A stretch of DNA of 27,799 nt, from positions 1 to 27,799 of the forward strand of contig CAITAM010000433.1 of the NCBI GenBank assembly GCA_903890265.1, read 5' to 3'. Positions within the stretch are counted from its first letter, which is position 1; every line of letters starts with the position of its first letter. The position numbers were made by a program, and so were the translations under genes. Source of the stretch: an uncultured Pseudomonadota bacterium (GTDB taxonomy: Bacteria > Pseudomonadota > Gammaproteobacteria > Steroidobacterales > Steroidobacteraceae). This document shows positions 7,672 to 15,604 of this stretch, in pieces. A model generated the notes under the pieces. That model did no database searches and had not been told where the DNA came from. It saw nothing but the letters and a program-made list of their open reading frames with translations.

Positions 7672-7679
7672 AGTGTAGC
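7672..7679 (-). promoter_or_regulatory. Candidate -10 for the VOC gene
   Basis: GCTACACT on the minus strand, identical to the -10 context before the MFS gene (3801-3808), 50 bases upstream of the VOC start. No good -35 box is visible. Confidence 0.3.
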
Positions 7680-7839
7680 GAACGGGTGACGGCCCGTCGC
7701 CGGCTCACCACGCCCGTCCCGGGCGTCAAGTGGCTGCAACATCGGACTGCGCTAATGGCGGCCGCCCGCGGCCCCGGTCGTGACCGTCGCCGGGCGTCCT
7801 GTCGCCCCCGTCCGTCCGTTGCAGTGAGTGCCCGCGCCG

Positions 7840-9801
7840 ATGAGTGAAACGAGCCCCGCCGCCCCGCCGCCACGCGGGCAGTCGACTGCGACGGGCTATC
7901 GCCGGGACATCGACGGCCTGCGAGCGGTCGCCGTTCTGTCGGTGGTTGCCTTTCACGCCTTTCCGGCCTGGCTGCCGGGCGGCTTCATCGGCGTCGACGT
8001 GTTTTTCGTCATCTCGGGCTACCTCATCTCGTCGATCATTCTCTGCGAGGCGGGGGCGGGTCGCTTTACGCTGACCGGCTTCTACGCGCGGCGCATCCGG
8101 CGGATCCTTCCGGCGCTGTTGACCGTGCTCATCGCCTGCCTCGGCTTTGGCTGGCTTGCGCTCCTGGCCGGCGAATACGCGCAGCTTGGCAAGCACGTCG
8201 TCGCGGGGGCGGCGTTCGTCTCCAACCTCGTGCTCTATTCGGAGTCCGGCTATTTCGATAACGCGGCCGAGACGAAGCCGCTGCTGCACCTCTGGTCGCT
8301 CGCGATCGAGGAGCAGTTCTACATCTTCTGGCCCCTGCTGCTGGCGGCCGTCGGGTCGCGTCGGCACCTGCTGCTCGGGCTCATTCTCCTGATTGGCCTG
8401 CTGTCCCTCGCGACCGGCGTGCACCTGACGACCGCCGACCCGACGGCAGCCTTCTACTGGCCGGTGGCACGCTTCTGGGAACTGATGGTGGGCGGGCTGC
8501 TCGCCTACCTGACGGTTTACCCGCCGGCGCAGCCGCGTCTGCCCCGGCACACCCTGTCGTTGCTCGGTGCGGCTCTGCTGCTGGCGGGTCTCGTGCTCAT
8601 CAACAGGGGCAGTGCATTCCCGGGCTACTGGGCGCTGCTGCCGACGTTTGGCGCGTTTTTCCTGCTCGCGACGGGTCCGGAGGCCGTCGTCAACCGGCGC
8701 GTCCTGTCGCTCGGGCCGATGGTCGGTGTCGGTCTGATCAGCTACCCGCTCTACCTCTGGCACTGGCCGCTGCTGTCCTTCGCACGCATCCTCGAGTCCC
8801 AGCCGCTGGAGCGGAACCTGCGGGCGGCCGCGGTGCTGCTGGCATTCGTCTTGGCGACGCTGACGTACGTTCTGATCGAGCGGCCGCTGCGGCACCGACC
8901 GCGGGTGGTGGGCGTCTTGCTGCCCGCGATGGGCCTCGTCGCCGGCATGGGCCTCGCCCTGGTGTTCACGCAGGGTTACGGGCAGCGCCTCGGCGCTGAC
9001 GTCGTCGCCCGCAGCAACAGCGGTGACGAGGAGCACAAGGTGGCGCTGACGGCGTGTCGCCGGTTTCAGCCGAGTGCGCCGCGTTTCAAGGAGGACTGCC
9101 TCGAGTACGCCATCAGTGCGACCCGGAACGTGGCCGTGTTCGGCGACAGCCACGCGATCGTCGCGGCGTGGGGGATCGCCGAGTTTCTCGCGCCGCACGG
9201 AATAGGCACCTACCTCTATTCGAAGACGGCGTGTCCCGTGCAGCTCGGCCTGCGCTACGGCTACAGCGAAGCGGACGCCGCCCAGTGCGCGAACCTGGCG
9301 GCGGACGCGGTCCGTGCGGTGGCAGCCGACCCGACCGTGCAGAAAGTCTTTATCGTCTCGCGCGGTCCGATGTACCTCGCCGGCAGTGCGCCCGGGCGCA
9401 GCGCACGCCCGTACGAGATGGTTACCGGTCCGGCCTTTCGCGAGTCGCTCGAGGCCACGGCGCACACGCTCGCGACGAGCGGGAAGCGCGTGTACTACGT
9501 GGTCGAGAACCCGGAGCTGCCGGCCTCGCCGTACGCCTGTGAGCACCGGCCGCTCAGACTGCACGCTAAGCACTGCACGGTGACGCGCGCCGAGACCGAA
9601 GCCTATCAGCGGGACTACCAGGCGGCACTGGCCGGGGTGTCGGGCGTCGCGGTGTTACACACGCTCGATGCCTTCTGTGCCACGGACCCGTGCCTCACGA
9701 CGCGGGACGGCACCTACCTCTACGCCGATGCCGATCACCTGAGCGTGGCGGGCAGTCGCTACCAGGCGCAGACCGTGCTGAGTGGCGCCCTGCTGGACTG
9801 A
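7840..9801 (+). CDS. Acyltransferase-3 / SGNH-hydrolase fusion (OafA-like)
   Basis: A 653-residue inner-membrane O-acyltransferase that would move acetyl groups across the membrane onto a polysaccharide. The N-terminal half is an acyltransferase-3 domain with about ten membrane segments: RDIDGLRAVAVLSVVAFHAF with the conserved histidine, FIGVDVFFVISGYL and the basic FYARRIRRILPAL. The C-terminal half is a periplasmic SGNH domain: FGDSHAIV with nucleophile Ser437, and DADHLS with the DxxH pair Asp630/His633. This architecture is that of OafA-type LPS acetylases. ATG 7840 is used; an in-frame GTG at 7828 is an alternative and neither has a strong ribosome binding site. It faces the GMC gene 22 bases away. 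Its place beside glycosyltransferases supports polysaccharide O-acetylation. Confidence 0.93.
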   Translation: MSETSPAAPPPRGQSTATGYRRDIDGLRAVAVLSVVAFHAFPAWLPGGFIGVDVFFVISGYLISSIILCEAGAGRFTLTGFYARRIRRILPALLTVLIACLGFGWLALLAGEYAQLGKHVVAGAAFVSNLVLYSESGYFDNAAETKPLLHLWSLAIEEQFYIFWPLLLAAVGSRRHLLLGLILLIGLLSLATGVHLTTADPTAAFYWPVARFWELMVGGLLAYLTVYPPAQPRLPRHTLSLLGAALLLAGLVLINRGSAFPGYWALLPTFGAFFLLATGPEAVVNRRVLSLGPMVGVGLISYPLYLWHWPLLSFARILESQPLERNLRAAAVLLAFVLATLTYVLIERPLRHRPRVVGVLLPAMGLVAGMGLALVFTQGYGQRLGADVVARSNSGDEEHKVALTACRRFQPSAPRFKEDCLEYAISATRNVAVFGDSHAIVAAWGIAEFLAPHGIGTYLYSKTACPVQLGLRYGYSEADAAQCANLAADAVRAVAADPTVQKVFIVSRGPMYLAGSAPGRSARPYEMVTGPAFRESLEATAHTLATSGKRVYYVVENPELPASPYACEHRPLRLHAKHCTVTRAETEAYQRDYQAALAGVSGVAVLHTLDAFCATDPCLTTRDGTYLYADADHLSVAGSRYQAQTVLSGALLD

Positions 9802-9823
9802 GCGGGGCGCCGCGCCTCGTGCG

Positions 9824-11395
9824 CTAGCCCACGGCAGGGGCCGGCCGGCCGGCCGGCTCGGCAAGCGCGGCCACGACCTGGTCGGCGCAGCGCAGGCCGA
9901 GGAGCAGCAGCATCATGGTCGGGTTGGCGCCGCCGCCGGTCGGCAGGACGGACGTCGCCACGACGCGCGTGTTCGGAACCTCGTGCAGGCGCAGATCCCG
10001 GTCGACGACCCCCTCGGCAGGGTCGGCCGACATGCGCGTCGAGCCACCCGGGTGGTAGATGCCGCCTCCCACCTGCAAGGCCGCCTCGACCGCCTCGGCC
10101 GGCAGGCGATCGAGGCTCGCCATCCGGGCGAGCGGTGATGCCGACCAGCTGGCCTCGAACGAGGCGACGGCGCGCCAGAGCGCGGCCACGTCCGCCGCAC
10201 CGACCGACCAGTCGATGGCGGCGAGCGGCAGGCCGAAGCGATCCGTGTGGTCGTCGGCCAGGGTAATGCGGTTCTCGGCCAGTGGCGCCTGCTCGATCAC
10301 CATGTGCACTTCGATCGTCGCATCGTCCGGGTACAGGAGACGCCGTTCGACCGCCCGCCACCACGCCACGCGCGCGAGCCAGGGCGTCGCCTTGAGCAGC
10401 CGGCCCACCGTGGCCCACGGCGGTCGTTCACGTCGCTGCAGGTGACGGAACAGGTCGCGCAGCGCATCAAAGCCGCTCCCGGGCGGCGCGACGAACGCGA
10501 CGTGTGCAAAGCACGGCGGCACCGTACGGCGATCGGGGTTGCCCTCGCCGAGTTCGAAGCGCAGGTTGCGCATCGTGCCGCCCGGGCCGAAGCGAAAGCC
10601 GACCTCGCGGTTGAGCGCGGCGGGCTCGCGCACGGACAAGGTCGCGAACGGTACGGACAGGTGATCGTGAAAATAGCGACCGAGCGTATCGCTGCGCGTC
10701 CGCAGGCAGCCACCGTTCTGCCGGTCGAGCGCGAGCAGCAGCCGTGTGGACTCGATCGCACCGGCGCAGATCAGGACTTCACGCGCGCGGATCGTGAGCC
10801 GCGAGCCGTCGGCGGCCTCGGCGACGACGTCCTGCAGTCGCCCATCCGCGACGCGAAACGTCGTCGCCGTGGCGTTCAGCCACACCGTCAGGTTCGCCGA
10901 CCGCCCGACCTCGCCGGCCAGCAGGTTGTAGACGTTGCGCCGGCGAAAGGCAGGCCACTTGGCGAGCCTGGCGACGTGTGGCCGGGTCGGGTCGCCGACG
11001 AGCGGTGCGAGCTCGTAGGGCCCGTCCGGCAGGCCAAACAGGGCCTCGACCTCGGCGAGGTAAGGCGACAGCTCGTCCATGGCCAGCGGCCAGCCGGTAT
11101 TGCGCAGATCGGCGCCAAGGAACGGGATCAGCGCGCCGCCCCAGCGCGTCGACGTGCCGCCGAGGCAGCGGAAGCGGCCGTGCGCCGCACCGGCGTAGAT
11201 CGCGCGCCGGTGCAGCACCGCGTTCAGCGGGTGCTCATCGGCCGTCTGCTGGCGCCCGCCCGATTCGAGACAGATCACGCGCAGGCCGCGCCGGGCAAGG
11301 CGCGTGGCCACGACGAGGCCGACCGTGCCCGCCCCGATGACGACGACGTCGGCCTGCTCCGCGCACGCGCCGGCCGCGCTGAGGTCGCGGATCAC
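9824..11395 (-). CDS. GMC-family FAD oxidoreductase
   Basis: A 523-residue cytoplasmic flavoprotein of the glucose-methanol-choline family, which oxidises alcohol groups, often on sugars. The FAD-binding Rossmann motif GAGTVG is at 21-26 with the ribose-binding Glu44 in CLESGG. A central GGTSTRWGGALIPF block and the C-terminal GMC block (IYHPGGSTRMSADP...GGGANPTMMLLLLGLR) carry the expected His and Asn active-site pair. There is no signal peptide. The start is GTG 11395, which overlaps the stop of the aldo/keto reductase gene (GTGA), so the two are translationally coupled; the frame is open further upstream, but that sequence is a shadow of the reductase gene. The pairing with an NAD(P)H reductase and a membrane glycosyltransferase suggests a sugar or lipid-linked sugar substrate (inference). 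Confidence 0.92.
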   Translation of the reverse strand: MIRDLSAAGACAEQADVVVIGAGTVGLVVATRLARRGLRVICLESGGRQQTADEHPLNAVLHRRAIYAGAAHGRFRCLGGTSTRWGGALIPFLGADLRNTGWPLAMDELSPYLAEVEALFGLPDGPYELAPLVGDPTRPHVARLAKWPAFRRRNVYNLLAGEVGRSANLTVWLNATATTFRVADGRLQDVVAEAADGSRLTIRAREVLICAGAIESTRLLLALDRQNGGCLRTRSDTLGRYFHDHLSVPFATLSVREPAALNREVGFRFGPGGTMRNLRFELGEGNPDRRTVPPCFAHVAFVAPPGSGFDALRDLFRHLQRRERPPWATVGRLLKATPWLARVAWWRAVERRLLYPDDATIEVHMVIEQAPLAENRITLADDHTDRFGLPLAAIDWSVGAADVAALWRAVASFEASWSASPLARMASLDRLPAEAVEAALQVGGGIYHPGGSTRMSADPAEGVVDRDLRLHEVPNTRVVATSVLPTGGGANPTMMLLLLGLRCADQVVAALAEPAGRPAPAVG

Positions 11396-12198
11396 GACCG
11401 GCCTCCGGCCACCGCGGCGTATTGCGCAAGACGCTCGATACGCTTCGTGCTCACGATCACCGCGCTGCCCGGCAACAGGTCGAGCGCGTCGGCGAGGATC
11501 TGCGGCACCGGCCGTGGGTGGCCGGCGCGCAGCGCCGCGGACACGTAGCCGTAGCTGATCTGCGGTGCGCGGCCGAGCGCCACGAGCGCGTCGGCCTCGC
11601 GTCCGGCGAGCGAGTTCTCGGCCTGCAGCACCGGTACGAGCGCAGGGCAGGCGCCAAGGAGCGGCAGGATCCGCGCGACGGTCGCGGCCACGCCGAAGGC
11701 GCGGACCCGACCGCCCCGCACCTCGTCCTCGAGCCAGGTACGCCACTCGTCCGCCTCGAGAAGACCCCGCTCGGCTTCGTGCAGCAGGAAGAGGTCCAGG
11801 CGCTCGCGGCGCAGGCGCTTCAGGCTGCCGTCGAGCGAGTGGCGTGCACGGGCGAGGTCAAAGCTCAGCGTCGGGCGGGCGAGACGACGCACGAGGCGGC
11901 CCGCGGCCTTGCGCAGCAGGATGCTCACCGTCGGCTGATGCTCGCCGCCCGGCGAGTACAGCCCGACCTTGGAGGTCACGGTGGCGGCCGGACGCCGTGC
12001 CAGCACCCGGCCGAGATCGCGTTCGGCCAGCCCGAAGCCGTAGTAGGGCGCGGTATCGAAGTGCGTGAAACCGTGCTCAAGGGCCGCATCGAGGAGTGAC
12101 AGGCGCTGGCGCGTGGTGCCGGCCGAGAGCAGGCTCGCGGTGCCGAAAATAAAGCGCGAGCACTCAAGCGGGGTGCCGGCGAGACGGACGCTGTGCAT
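11392..12198 (-). CDS. Aldo/keto reductase
   Basis: A 268-residue NAD(P)H-dependent carbonyl reductase with a TIM barrel. The AKR tetrad is complete: Asp48 and Tyr53 in HFDTAPYYG, Lys77 in TSKVG and His140 in LFLLHEAE. A nucleotide-binding segment near the end reads AVIVSTKRIERL. ATG at 12198 lies 14 bases after the stop of the GT-C gene, and its own TGA overlaps the GTG start of the GMC gene, so it is the middle gene of a tight operon. The annotation as reductase is firm; the substrate is not known. By context it may reduce the keto-sugar made by the GMC partner. Confidence 0.93.
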   Translation of the reverse strand: MHSVRLAGTPLECSRFIFGTASLLSAGTTRQRLSLLDAALEHGFTHFDTAPYYGFGLAERDLGRVLARRPAATVTSKVGLYSPGGEHQPTVSILLRKAAGRLVRRLARPTLSFDLARARHSLDGSLKRLRRERLDLFLLHEAERGLLEADEWRTWLEDEVRGGRVRAFGVAATVARILPLLGACPALVPVLQAENSLAGREADALVALGRAPQISYGYVSAALRAGHPRPVPQILADALDLLPGSAVIVSTKRIERLAQYAAVAGGRS

Positions 12199-12212
12199 TG
12201 CAGCGGCCCCGG

Positions 12213-13742
12213 TCAGTGGCCTGGACGACGCAGCACCACGAGCGGCTCAACGCCCGGCACGTCGAGCGCCGGGCCGGCCTCGAGCCACTCGCCGCCAAGC
12301 TTGGCACGTGTCTCCTCGACCTGCGGGCGGGTCACCAGCGCGAGCGTGATCGCGCTCCGCTCCGCCTCGGCCATGGTGCGGTAGCCGCGTCCGCCGGCGT
12401 AGGTCACCGAGTAGAACGGGTGCCCGGCGCGCTTGGCGAGGTAATAGAGCACCGGATCGCCGTAGATCACGTCGGTCGGCCGAGCGGTGTCGGCGAACGC
12501 CGCCGCCAGCCGCGCGTAGCGGTCGGGTGGCGTGCGCGTGGTCTCGTGCCACAGGGCGAGTGGCAGCCCGACGCTGAACGCGACGAGCGCCGCCACGCAG
12601 CCGGCGCGAAACCAGCCGCGCGCTGGCGCGAGGTAGAGCTGTTCCAGCAGGCGTACGAACAGCACCGCCACCGGCACCGCGCCCATCCACGCGTAATACA
12701 CGGGGTAGCGGCCGGCCGCCAGCATGCCGTAGGGCACTAGGATGCCGGCCACGACGCACAGGCCTGCCGCGCGCCGCGCCGCGGGTGCCTTGAGCAGCGC
12801 GAACGCGGCGAGGGCAAAGCCGATCAGGAGCGCACTGCCGCGGTCCCTGGCAATGACGCGAAGCACCTCCCAGGGCATCAGCGCGTACAGCACGTCGGTA
12901 AAGCGGCCAACGGCGGCGCGGTCACGGAACACGGCAGCCTGCAGGGCGGCACCGACGATGTTGTAGCCGGAGGCGAAGGTCTGCGCGATGAAGGCCGGCA
13001 GGACGTGGTGCGCGGCGAACAGGCCCGCGAGCAGCAAGCCGCCGGTGACGCAGCCGGCGCCGACCGCCCCGAGCTCGGCGACAGACCAGCGGCCACCCGC
13101 GATCCGGGCCAGCACGAACAGCAGCACGACGTAGGGAATGGACTGCAGGCCAACCGCAAGCAGCCCGGTGCCGGCGAGGAACAGCAGGGCGCGCCGGCGG
13201 GTGGCGGATCCGCCGAGGGCGAAGGCGCGCGCGAGGAGCGCCACCACGAAGAGCGTCGCGAGGTCCGCCCGGCCGAAGCGGTACACGTAGGTGACTGCCC
13301 CGTCGGCGACGATGAGCAGCGCGATCAGTGCCTCGGCCGCGCGCGAGCGGACCCAGCCCGCCCGCCAGGCCGTGTCGGCGACGAGCAAGGCGAGCACGAG
13401 CACGAAGACATAATTGAAGCTGCGGGTCGCCACCTCGCTGAAGCCGGCGAGGCCGAGCCAGAGGTAGATGAGCAGGCTGAACAGCGGGTTGTTGGCGGCC
13501 CAGAACTCGTGCCCGGACTGGGATTGCCAGGCGGTGCTGGTCCAGCCGTGGCCGAGCCACAGGTTGACGCCGGGGTCGACCTGCATGACCTCGTCCGTCC
13601 ACGGCAGCGTCGACAGGCAGGTCAGGCGATTGACCAGCAGGAACACCACGCAGAACGCGAGCGCGAGCGCGTAGAAAAGCACCGTCGCCAGCGGGCTCGC
13701 CGGCGGGGCGGGCGTTACGGGGCGGTTAGGCTCGGTCGGCAT
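12213..13742 (-). CDS. GT-C (ArnT/PMT-like) membrane glycosyltransferase
   Basis: A 509-residue polytopic membrane protein of the GT39/GT83 type. After the first membrane helix comes a periplasmic loop with LPWTDEVMQVDPG; Asp50-Glu51 match the catalytic acidic pair of GT-C enzymes. EFWAANNPLFSLLIYLWLGL is followed by RSFNYVFVL, as in dolichyl-phosphate-mannose-type transferases. About ten further helices and a short C-terminal soluble domain follow. Such enzymes use polyprenyl-phosphate sugars as donors and act on the periplasmic side. ATG 13742 is preceded by GGAGCAAGC on the minus strand, which favours it over the longer frame to 13847. It is the first gene of the operon with the reductase and GMC genes. 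Confidence 0.82.
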   Translation of the reverse strand: MPTEPNRPVTPAPPASPLATVLFYALALAFCVVFLLVNRLTCLSTLPWTDEVMQVDPGVNLWLGHGWTSTAWQSQSGHEFWAANNPLFSLLIYLWLGLAGFSEVATRSFNYVFVLVLALLVADTAWRAGWVRSRAAEALIALLIVADGAVTYVYRFGRADLATLFVVALLARAFALGGSATRRRALLFLAGTGLLAVGLQSIPYVVLLFVLARIAGGRWSVAELGAVGAGCVTGGLLLAGLFAAHHVLPAFIAQTFASGYNIVGAALQAAVFRDRAAVGRFTDVLYALMPWEVLRVIARDRGSALLIGFALAAFALLKAPAARRAAGLCVVAGILVPYGMLAAGRYPVYYAWMGAVPVAVLFVRLLEQLYLAPARGWFRAGCVAALVAFSVGLPLALWHETTRTPPDRYARLAAAFADTARPTDVIYGDPVLYYLAKRAGHPFYSVTYAGGRGYRTMAEAERSAITLALVTRPQVEETRAKLGGEWLEAGPALDVPGVEPLVVLRRPGH

Positions 13743-13981
13743 GCTTGCTCCGGGCCCGGGCAGGCGGACCTTCGCTGGTGAACCCGCCGGGCGGGCGGAG
13801 GGGGCCGCGCGCGGTGGCGGTGAGGATGCGGCGACTATGTTACGCATCCGTGAAACCGGTCCGGCCCGCGACGGTTCCGCCCGGGGTATGCTACGCCCGC
13901 CTCAACGTCCGGCGGCGGCGGTCACATCACTGACACAGGAAGGCGCTTACCTACGCCGCTCCACTCCCGCAGGGAAGGCCC
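13743..13981. promoter_or_regulatory. Divergent promoter region, GT-C and polymerase genes
   Basis: 239 bases between two diverging polysaccharide genes. TATGCT (13887-13892) is a candidate rightward -10, without a good -35. AGGGAAGG (13971-13978) is the ribosome binding site for the polymerase gene. No gene fits in the gap. Confidence 0.4.
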
Positions 13982-15562
13982 GTGCCAACAGCGACCGTCT
14001 CGACCCGTGTGCCCGCCTACCTCGCGCTGAACCTCGGCTTTCTGCTGCTGGTGGTCGCGATGGCGCTGCTCGGCGGCGCCCCGAACCCGCGCCTGCCGCA
14101 CATGATCCTGCTGTTCGCCGTCTGCACGACCTGGATCCTCAATTTTGACCGCCTGAACGGCCCCTACGCGCTGCTCGCGTTGTTCCAGAGCTTCTACTTC
14201 GTCTCGTTCGGCCTCCTGGACGTCACCAACCTGCTGAACGGCACCAGTGCCGAGCTCGAGAACAGCCTCTACAGTGCCACCGAGGGCGTGGTCCTGGCGG
14301 GCGCCGTGATGCTGACGCTCGGCTACCAGCTGGGTATCCGTCTCGCCACGTCCCGCCGCGGGTCGCGCGTTGCGCTCGACTGGCCGGTGCCTTCCGTGCT
14401 GACGGCCGGCCTTGTTATCTGGGCGGTCGGCACGGTGTCGATGTTCTACTGGGGCGTGTTCGTCGTAACCGACACCACGATCGAGACCACCCGTATCGCG
14501 CTCAACCGCCTCAGCCCCTACGCGATCGCCGGCAACCTCCTCGCCGGCATGCTGCAGCCGGTCGGTATCCTGCTGATTGCCTACGCGCGCCTCAAGCTGC
14601 GCTCGCCGCTGCTCCTGACCCTCGTGATCGTCATGGTGCTGATACAGGTCGTGCTGGGCTTCGTCATCAACGGCAAGTCGCAGGCCATGATCGCGGGCAT
14701 CCTCGTCATCATCACCGCGATCTTCGTGGAGGGTCGGATACCCAAGGCCTGGGTGGCAGCCGGCATCCTCTTCGCCTACGTCGGCTTCCCGATTCTGCAG
14801 GCCTCGCGCGTCGAGGTCCACGGCGAGCGACAGGTTGCCCGCTCGGAGATTCTCAGCAACCTCGGCACGAACCTGATGCTCGCGATCGAGGCGAAAGCCC
14901 GTCTGTCCAAGGGCCCGGACAAGACGCAGAGCCTGCTCGAGCGCACCTCGGTGCGCGGCAGTCTGCAGATGGTCGTGGAGAACACCGGCGCGACGGTACC
15001 GTTCCAGCACGGCTACACGATGCTGCCGCTCCTCTACACGTTCATCCCGAAGCTGGTGCTGGCGGACAAGATCTCGATCCCGACTGGCCAGCTCGTGAAC
15101 AAGGAATTCCACGTCTCCGAGTACGCCGACACGTACATCTCGCCGTCCATTCTCGGCGAGCTCTACTGGAACTTCGGCTGGTACGGCGTGTTCGGCGGGA
15201 TGACGATCATCGGTCTTCTGGTCGGGTACCTCGGCGGCCGTTTCGACATGTCGCGGACCCCGACGGTGACCGGACTGCTGGTCCTCGTGCTCACGACCAA
15301 GCAGGTCATCGTCGCCTTCGAAGGCACCATCGCGCCGGAGTACGTGGTCTGGATGCGTCTCCTGGCCGCCGTCGGCATCCTGCACCTGCTCTTCGCGCGC
15401 GTGCCGGTGGCCGACCGGCGGGCTGCGGAGGACGGAGTCGATGCGCCCGAGCCCGCGGCAGCCGCGCCGGAGCCGACGGGCGGCGGACCCCGGCTGCCGC
15501 TCGCCGCGCCAGGGTCGCTCGGCCTGTCATCCGGCGCACCGTTTCCGAACCTCCTGCGCTAG
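13982..15562 (+). CDS. O-antigen/EPS polymerase-like membrane protein (Wzy type)
   Basis: A 526-residue polytopic inner-membrane protein with roughly eleven to twelve hydrophobic segments and one large periplasmic loop around residues 270-390. The loop ends with YISPSILGELYWNFGWYGVFGG, the pattern (small residue, E, aromatic, N-F-G) found in oligosaccharide repeat-unit polymerases. Such proteins join lipid-linked repeat units in the periplasm. Sequence families of polymerases are very divergent, so the call rests on topology, this motif and context; an O-antigen ligase-like role is the main alternative. The last 65 residues are an A/P/G-rich tail that is unlikely to be folded. GTG 13982 follows AGGGAAGG at short spacing. 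The transcript runs towards the beta-helix gene, which converges 43 bases away. Confidence 0.75.
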   Translation: MPTATVSTRVPAYLALNLGFLLLVVAMALLGGAPNPRLPHMILLFAVCTTWILNFDRLNGPYALLALFQSFYFVSFGLLDVTNLLNGTSAELENSLYSATEGVVLAGAVMLTLGYQLGIRLATSRRGSRVALDWPVPSVLTAGLVIWAVGTVSMFYWGVFVVTDTTIETTRIALNRLSPYAIAGNLLAGMLQPVGILLIAYARLKLRSPLLLTLVIVMVLIQVVLGFVINGKSQAMIAGILVIITAIFVEGRIPKAWVAAGILFAYVGFPILQASRVEVHGERQVARSEILSNLGTNLMLAIEAKARLSKGPDKTQSLLERTSVRGSLQMVVENTGATVPFQHGYTMLPLLYTFIPKLVLADKISIPTGQLVNKEFHVSEYADTYISPSILGELYWNFGWYGVFGGMTIIGLLVGYLGGRFDMSRTPTVTGLLVLVLTTKQVIVAFEGTIAPEYVVWMRLLAAVGILHLLFARVPVADRRAAEDGVDAPEPAAAAPEPTGGGPRLPLAAPGSLGLSSGAPFPNLLR

Positions 15563-15577
15563 GCGGCGGCACCCGGC

Positions 15578-15592
15578 GCGTCGTACCGACGC
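15578..15592. terminator. Hairpin between convergent polymerase and beta-helix genes
   Basis: GCGTCG (15578-15583) and CGACGC (15587-15592) form a perfect 6-bp stem with a 3-base loop in the 42-bp gap. There is no T-run. Confidence 0.4.
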
Positions 15593-15604
15593 ACGGCACG
15601 ACCG

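Noticed and set aside
7726..9573. 615-codon open frame on the minus strand opposite the acyltransferase/SGNH gene
   Set aside because: Arginine/glutamine-rich low-complexity product without any family motif, fully antisense to a well-supported gene; typical of GC-rich DNA.
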